From the NCBI GenBank assembly GCA_023386115.1, contig JAEWKL010000612.1, forward strand, positions 1 to 11,958: 11,958 nt of DNA, written 5' to 3'. The notes beneath the pieces are model-generated. The model made no database searches. It saw only the letters and a list, made by a program, of their open reading frames with translations, and was not told the DNA's origin. The position numbers and the translations under genes are program-made. Positions 6,977-11,958 of this stretch are shown piece after piece. This stretch comes from Pseudomonadota bacterium (GTDB taxonomy: Bacteria; Pseudomonadota; Alphaproteobacteria; Rhizobiales; Beijerinckiaceae). Each line of letters opens with the position of its first letter. Positions within the stretch are counted from its first letter, which is position 1.

Positions 6977-7999
6977 TCAGGAGACCGGCGCGAGGCCGGT
7001 CAGCTTCAGGACGAAGGCGACGACGAAGACCATTGCGAGCGAGAGCGGAAGGAACACTTTCCAGCCCAGCCGCATGAGCTGGTCGTAGCGGTAGCGCGGC
7101 ACCATGGCCTTCACCATGGCGATCATGAAGAACAGGAAGCTGGCCTTGAGCGCGAACCAGATCAGGCCGGGCACCCAGGTGAAGGGCGCGAACGGGATCG
7201 GCGACAGCCAGCCGCCGAGGAACAGGATCGTGCCCAGCGCGCACATCGTGACGATGGCGACGTACTCGCCGAGCATGAACAGCAGGTACGGGGTGGAGGA
7301 ATACTCCACCATGTAACCGGCCACGAGCTCGGACTCGGCCTCAGGCAGGTCGAAGGGCGGGCGGTTCGTCTCGGCGAGTGCCGAGATGAAGAACACCACG
7401 AACATCGGAAAGAGCCAGAGCCAGTACCAGCCGAGGATGCCGAGCGAGGTGTCCTGCGCCCGCACGATCTGCGACAGGTTGAGCGAGCCGGCGCACATCA
7501 GCACCGTCACGATCACGAAGCCGAGCGAGACCTCGTAGGACACCATCTGGGCCGCCGAGCGCAGCGCGCCGAGGAAGGCGTATTTCGAGTTCGAGGCCCA
7601 GCCGCCCATGATGACGCCGTAGACGCCGAGCGACGAGATCGCGAAGATGTAGATGATGCCGACGTTGATGTCGGCGATCGGCCAGCCCTCGGCGAGCGGG
7701 ATCACCGCCCAGGCGGCGAGCGCCAGGGTGGCGAAGATCAGCGGCGCCAGGAGAAAGAGGCTCTTGTTGGCGCCCGCCGGGATCACCGGCTCCTTCAGCA
7801 CGAACTTCAGCAGGTCGGCGAAGGACTGGAACAGGCCCCAGGGCCCGACCACGTTCGGGCCGCGGCGCAGCTGCACCGCCGCCCAGATCTTCCGGTCGGC
7901 GAGCAGCGCGTAGGCGATGAAGACGAGCAGCGCCACGAGCAGCACGACGCTCTTCAGCGCCACGAGGAGGACGGTGCCCAGCACCTCCCAGACGGTCAT
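6977..7999 (-). CDS. nuoH: NADH-quinone oxidoreductase subunit H
   Basis: NuoH (ND1 homologue) is the membrane subunit that forms the quinone chamber with NuoB and NuoD and starts the proton path. The 340-residue product has about eight to nine membrane helices. Visible family signatures are RRGPNVVGPWGLFQ (residues 45-58), KEPVIP (69-74), the loop from WASNSKYAFLGALRSAAQ (134-151) to YEVSLG (155-160), and ETNRPPFDLPEAESEL (210-225) followed by VAGYMVEYSS. These are the residues lining the quinone tunnel. The ATG at 7999 is 13 bp after the nuoG stop with GAGGAG about 9 bases upstream, a strong ribosome-binding site. Confidence 0.97.
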   Translation of the reverse strand: MTVWEVLGTVLLVALKSVVLLVALLVFIAYALLADRKIWAAVQLRRGPNVVGPWGLFQSFADLLKFVLKEPVIPAGANKSLFLLAPLIFATLALAAWAVIPLAEGWPIADINVGIIYIFAISSLGVYGVIMGGWASNSKYAFLGALRSAAQMVSYEVSLGFVIVTVLMCAGSLNLSQIVRAQDTSLGILGWYWLWLFPMFVVFFISALAETNRPPFDLPEAESELVAGYMVEYSSTPYLLFMLGEYVAIVTMCALGTILFLGGWLSPIPFAPFTWVPGLIWFALKASFLFFMIAMVKAMVPRYRYDQLMRLGWKVFLPLSLAMVFVVAFVLKLTGLAPVS

Positions 8000-8012
8000 C
8001 GGTCGGCGCTCC

Positions 8013-10094
8013 TCATTCGGCCGCTTCGAGGGCCCGCCCGCGGGCGAGTCCCGAGCACTCGGCGAGCACCCGCGAGGCGCGGGCGATCGGGTTGGTGAGA
8101 TAGAAATCGGCGATCGCCGCGCGGAACGCCTCGCGGCCCGGCTCGCCCGACAGGCCTGCCAGCGTCGTCAGCGCGGCCACGCCATCGGTCGGGGCGATCT
8201 GGTCGATGCCGGCGAAGTGCGGGTGCGCGGCGTAGAGCGCCTTGCGCAGGGCGTTGAGCGAGTCGAACGGCAGGCGGTTCCCCAGCACGTCCGACAGGGC
8301 GCGCAGGATCGCCCAGTCCTCGCGGGCGTCGCCCGGCGGGAAGGCGGCGCGGTTGGCGAGCTGCACCCGTCCCTCGAGGTTGACGTAGGTCGCCGACTTC
8401 TCGGTATAGGCCGCGCCCGGCAGGATCACGTCGGCGCGGTGGGCGCCCTTGTCGCCGTGGGTGCCCTGGTAGATCACGAAGGCGCCCGGACCGACCTCGA
8501 CCTCGTCGGCGCCGAGATTGAACAGCACGTCGAGCGCGCCGGCCCTGGTCATCTCCGCGAAGGTCAGCCCGCCTTCCCCCGGCACGAAGCCGAGATCCAG
8601 GGCACCGACGCGAGCGGCGGCGTTGTGGAGGACGCCCAGCCCATTCCAGCCCTCGGCCTTCGAGCCGAGGCCCTGAACCAGCTTGGCGACCGCCGCCAGG
8701 AGCGCCGCACCGTCCGGACGGGCGAGCGCCGCCTGGCCGACGATGACCAGCGGCCGCTCGGCGGCCTTCAGCGCCTCGGCGAAGCTGTGGCGGCCGGACG
8801 CGACCTCGGCCAGGGTCTCGGGGCCCGCGCCCAGAGTGGTGTGGGGGTAGGTGAGGTCCGTGTCCTCGCCGATCACGCCGATCTGGATCGGCGAGAGCCG
8901 CCAGCGCTTGCGGATGCGGGCGTTGAGGAGCGACGCTTCGGTGCGCGGATTGGCGCCGACGATCAGGATCGCGTCCGCCTGCTCGATGCCGGCGATGCCG
9001 GGCCCGAAGGTGTAGGCGGCCCGGCCCCAGGCCGGATCGATCATCGCCCCGTCCTGGCGGCAATCGAGGTTCTGGACCTTGAGCGAGCCCATCAGGGTCT
9101 TGAGCGCGAAGATCTCCTCGACGCCGGCGAGGTCACCGACGATCGCGCCGACGCGCTTCGGATCCGCACCCTTGAGCTTCGCCGCAACAGCCCCGAACGC
9201 CTCGGCCCAGGAGGCCGGACGCAGGCGGCCGTTCTCGCGCAGGTACGGCCGGTCGAGGCGCTGCAGGCGCAGGCCATCGACCACGTGGCGGGTCTTGTCG
9301 GAGATCCACTCCTCGTTGATCGCCTCGTTCACCCGCGGCTCGATCTGCATCACCTCGCGGCCGCGGGTATCGACGCGGATCGCCGAGCCGACCGCGTCCA
9401 TCACGTCGACGGATTCGGTCTTGTTCAGCTCCCACGGGCGGACGTTGTAGGATTGCGGCTTGTGGACCAGCGCGCCGACCGGGCACAGATCGGCGACGTT
9501 GCCCTGCAGTTCCGATTCCATCGCCCGCTCGAGGTAGGAGGTGATCTCCATGTCCTCGCCGCGGCCGATGGCGCCGAGATCCGGCACGCCTGCCACTTCC
9601 GCCAGGAAGCGGACGCAGCGGGTGCAGTGGATGCAGCGGTTCATCGCGGTCCGCACGAGCGGGCCAATGTACTTCTCCTCGACGGCGCGCTTGTTCTCGC
9701 CGTAGCGGGTCGAATCGACGCCGTAGGCCATGGCCTGGTCCTGCAGGTCGCAGTGGCCGCCCTGGTCGCAGATCGGGCAATCGAGGGGGTGGTTGATGAG
9801 GAGGAACTCCATCACCCCCTCGCGGGCCTTCTTGGTCAGGGCCGACTTGGTCGATACTGCCGGCGGCTCGCCGTTCGGGCCCGGGCGGCAATCGCGTACG
9901 GCCCAGGCGCAGGAGGCGACGGGCTTCGGCGCGCCCTTCAGCTCGACCAGGCACATGCGGCAGTTGCCGGCGATCGACAGCCGCTCGTGGAAACAGAAGC
10001 GCGGGATCTCGGCGCCCGCGACCTCGCAGGCCTGAAGCAGGGTGTAGTCCGGCGGGACATCGACCTCGATGCCGTCGACGAGGATTTTGGTCAT
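8013..10094 (-). CDS. nuoG: NADH-quinone oxidoreductase subunit G
   Basis: NuoG is the large iron-sulfur subunit that conducts electrons from NuoF to NuoI. Ligands for three clusters are visible near the N-terminus: N1b (2Fe-2S) with Cys34, 45, 48 and 62; N5 with His102, Cys106, 109 and 115; N4 with Cys154, 157, 160 and 204. The rest is a molybdopterin-oxidoreductase-like domain without a cofactor role, recognisable from GTHGDKGAHRADVILPGAAY and YTEKSATYVNLEGRVQ. At 693 residues it is of the short mitochondrial type (75-kDa/NDUFS1-like) and much shorter than E. coli NuoG (about 908). The extra cluster N7 motif is absent. The ATG at 10094 follows the small coiled-coil ORF by 9 bp and lacks a strong ribosome-binding site, which suggests translational coupling to that ORF. 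Confidence 0.97.
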   Translation of the reverse strand: MTKILVDGIEVDVPPDYTLLQACEVAGAEIPRFCFHERLSIAGNCRMCLVELKGAPKPVASCAWAVRDCRPGPNGEPPAVSTKSALTKKAREGVMEFLLINHPLDCPICDQGGHCDLQDQAMAYGVDSTRYGENKRAVEEKYIGPLVRTAMNRCIHCTRCVRFLAEVAGVPDLGAIGRGEDMEITSYLERAMESELQGNVADLCPVGALVHKPQSYNVRPWELNKTESVDVMDAVGSAIRVDTRGREVMQIEPRVNEAINEEWISDKTRHVVDGLRLQRLDRPYLRENGRLRPASWAEAFGAVAAKLKGADPKRVGAIVGDLAGVEEIFALKTLMGSLKVQNLDCRQDGAMIDPAWGRAAYTFGPGIAGIEQADAILIVGANPRTEASLLNARIRKRWRLSPIQIGVIGEDTDLTYPHTTLGAGPETLAEVASGRHSFAEALKAAERPLVIVGQAALARPDGAALLAAVAKLVQGLGSKAEGWNGLGVLHNAAARVGALDLGFVPGEGGLTFAEMTRAGALDVLFNLGADEVEVGPGAFVIYQGTHGDKGAHRADVILPGAAYTEKSATYVNLEGRVQLANRAAFPPGDAREDWAILRALSDVLGNRLPFDSLNALRKALYAAHPHFAGIDQIAPTDGVAALTTLAGLSGEPGREAFRAAIADFYLTNPIARASRVLAECSGLARGRALEAAE

Positions 10095-10103
10095 CGGTTC
10101 AGC

Positions 10104-10313
10104 TCAATGTGTCGCGTCGGCGAGATCGAGCCGGCGCTCGATGCGCTCGACGCGAAGCTCAAGGCGGTCGATCCGGCGATGGACGCCGGCCAAGTTCTCT
10201 TCGACGCCGGAAACCCGCCGTTTGAGGTCGTTCACGTCGTCGATGAGGCGATCGACCTTCTCGTCGATGCGCCGCAGGTAGACCAGGACCAGATTGTCGG
10301 GTTCGCCGGGCAT
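10104..10313 (-). CDS. Small coiled-coil protein between nuoF and nuoG
   Basis: I do not recognise this 69-residue protein as a complex I subunit. It begins MPGEPDNLVLVYLRRIDEKV and has no Cys, no signal peptide and no membrane helix. Hydrophobic residues fall at 13, 16, 20, 23, 27, 30, 34, 37, 41, 44, 48, 51, 55, 58 and 62, which is an unbroken 3-4 heptad pattern typical of a parallel coiled coil. The surface positions are mostly Arg, Asp, Glu and Lys. A good GGAG site lies 8 bases before the ATG and overlaps the end of nuoF. The ORF starts 5 bp after nuoF and stops 9 bp before nuoG, so it is very probably translated with them. From memory, short coiled-coil proteins of this type recur in Hyphomicrobiales genomes. 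Assembly factor, accessory subunit or an unrelated insertion are all possible. Confidence 0.8.
   Translation of the reverse strand: MPGEPDNLVLVYLRRIDEKVDRLIDDVNDLKRRVSGVEENLAGVHRRIDRLELRVERIERRLDLADATH
10128..10277 (-). other. Coiled-coil segment (residues 13-62) of the small ORF
   Basis: Positions a are Leu13, Val20, Val27, Val34, Leu41, Ile48, Val55 and Leu62; positions d are Ile16, Leu23, Leu30, Val37, Val44, Leu51 and Ile58. Seven heptads run without a stutter or a helix-breaking proline. One Gly pair region (Gly36, Gly43) near the middle may be a flexible point. Beta-branched residues at a and Leu/Ile at d favour a two-stranded coil by the usual rules, but the oligomer state is inference. 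Confidence 0.8.
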
Positions 10314-10318
10314 GGCAC

Positions 10319-11620
<1,302 letters not shown>

Positions 11621-11669
11621 GGCGATCGTCCTACAGGCCTGCTGTGAAAGGGGACATCATGTCGTTGGC

Positions 11670-11958
11670 TTAACGTTTCGCCTTGGGGTCGGCCTGAGGG
11701 CCGGGCGGGCCCTTGTCGGCTGCCTTGTCCGCGTTGGTGAGGCCGACGGGCTTGGCCTGCGATCCGTCGGTCTTCCCCGGTGCGTTCGCCGGCTCGGCGC
11801 CGGCCTCCGGCGTGGTGCCCTGGGAAGCCGCCACGGGGCGGCCTTCCTCGGGCTTCGAAGGGGTCTGGGTGTAGGAGCGGCCGCTCTGGGGCGCGGGCCT
11901 GGCCTCGGGGCCGGTCCGCGTCTCGGCGACGGTGGTGCGCTCGGGTGCCGCCTGGCCC
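11670..11958 (-). CDS. nuoE: NADH-quinone oxidoreductase subunit E, C-terminal tail (partial)
   Basis: An open frame enters from the right edge and stops at TAA (11670-11672), giving 95 residues without an internal start that matters. The visible part is low-complexity, rich in Pro, Ala, Gly, Lys, Thr and Glu, and ends DKGPPGPQADPKAKR. None of the thioredoxin-like 2Fe-2S domain (N1a ligands) is inside the window. The call rests on position directly before nuoF and on the known long disordered C-terminal extension of alphaproteobacterial NuoE, with SGRSYTQTPSKPEEGRP looking typical. The 49-bp gap to nuoF holds nothing recognisable beyond the nuoF ribosome-binding site. Confidence 0.85.
   Translation of the reverse strand, partial: GQAAPERTTVAETRTGPEARPAPQSGRSYTQTPSKPEEGRPVAASQGTTPEAGAEPANAPGKTDGSQAKPVGLTNADKAADKGPPGPQADPKAKR

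Noticed and set aside
6954..7244. Upstream in-frame start for nuoI at 7244
   Set aside because: It would overlap nuoH by more than 260 bases and add sequence unlike NuoI; the ATG at 6953 has a good ribosome-binding site.

Overview
The window is a GC-rich bacterial chromosomal segment (about two thirds G+C by eye) coding entirely on the minus strand. It is the distal two thirds of a nuo operon, which encodes proton-pumping NADH:quinone oxidoreductase (respiratory complex I). Read in the direction of transcription, from high to low coordinates, the order is nuoE (3' end only), nuoF, a small coiled-coil ORF, nuoG, nuoH, nuoI, nuoJ, nuoK, nuoL, nuoM, nuoN, and then the first codons of another gene that runs off the left edge. 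Several traits point to an alphaproteobacterium, most likely Hyphomicrobiales of the Methylobacterium type: the short mitochondrial-like NuoG without an N7 cluster motif, the long Pro/Ala-rich tail on NuoE, the His-rich insert in NuoL and the high GC. The genus is inference only.

Right part (about 6465 to 11958): the peripheral electron-input arm and its connection to the membrane. NuoE and NuoF form the NADH-oxidising module (FMN, N3; N1a lies in the part of NuoE outside the window). NuoG carries N1b, N5 and N4. NuoI carries the two 4Fe-4S clusters N6a and N6b. NuoH is the membrane subunit at the quinone site. A 69-codon ORF sits between nuoF and nuoG, 5 bp after one and 9 bp before the other. 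It has an uninterrupted a/d heptad pattern over about 50 residues and is the least expected gene here.

Left part (about 1 to 6311): the membrane arm. NuoJ and NuoK are small subunits of the coupling region, and NuoL, NuoM and NuoN are the three antiporter-like proton-translocating subunits. All three antiporter-like subunits keep the expected glutamate and lysine positions. NuoL is about 100 residues longer than the E. coli protein, largely because of a loop with 21 histidines in 71 residues.

The genes are mostly packed 4 to 23 bp apart. The exceptions are a 49-bp gap before nuoF and three larger gaps around nuoJ and nuoK: 153 bp (nuoI-nuoJ), 137 bp (nuoJ-nuoK) and 81 bp (nuoK-nuoL). The first two hold GC-rich inverted repeats without U-tracts. 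I see no convincing promoter, rho-independent terminator, RNA gene, mobile element or CRISPR array. The window is mainly a conserved housekeeping operon. The items worth a second look are the nuoF-nuoG coiled-coil ORF, the NuoL His-rich loop and the structured gaps around nuoJ.
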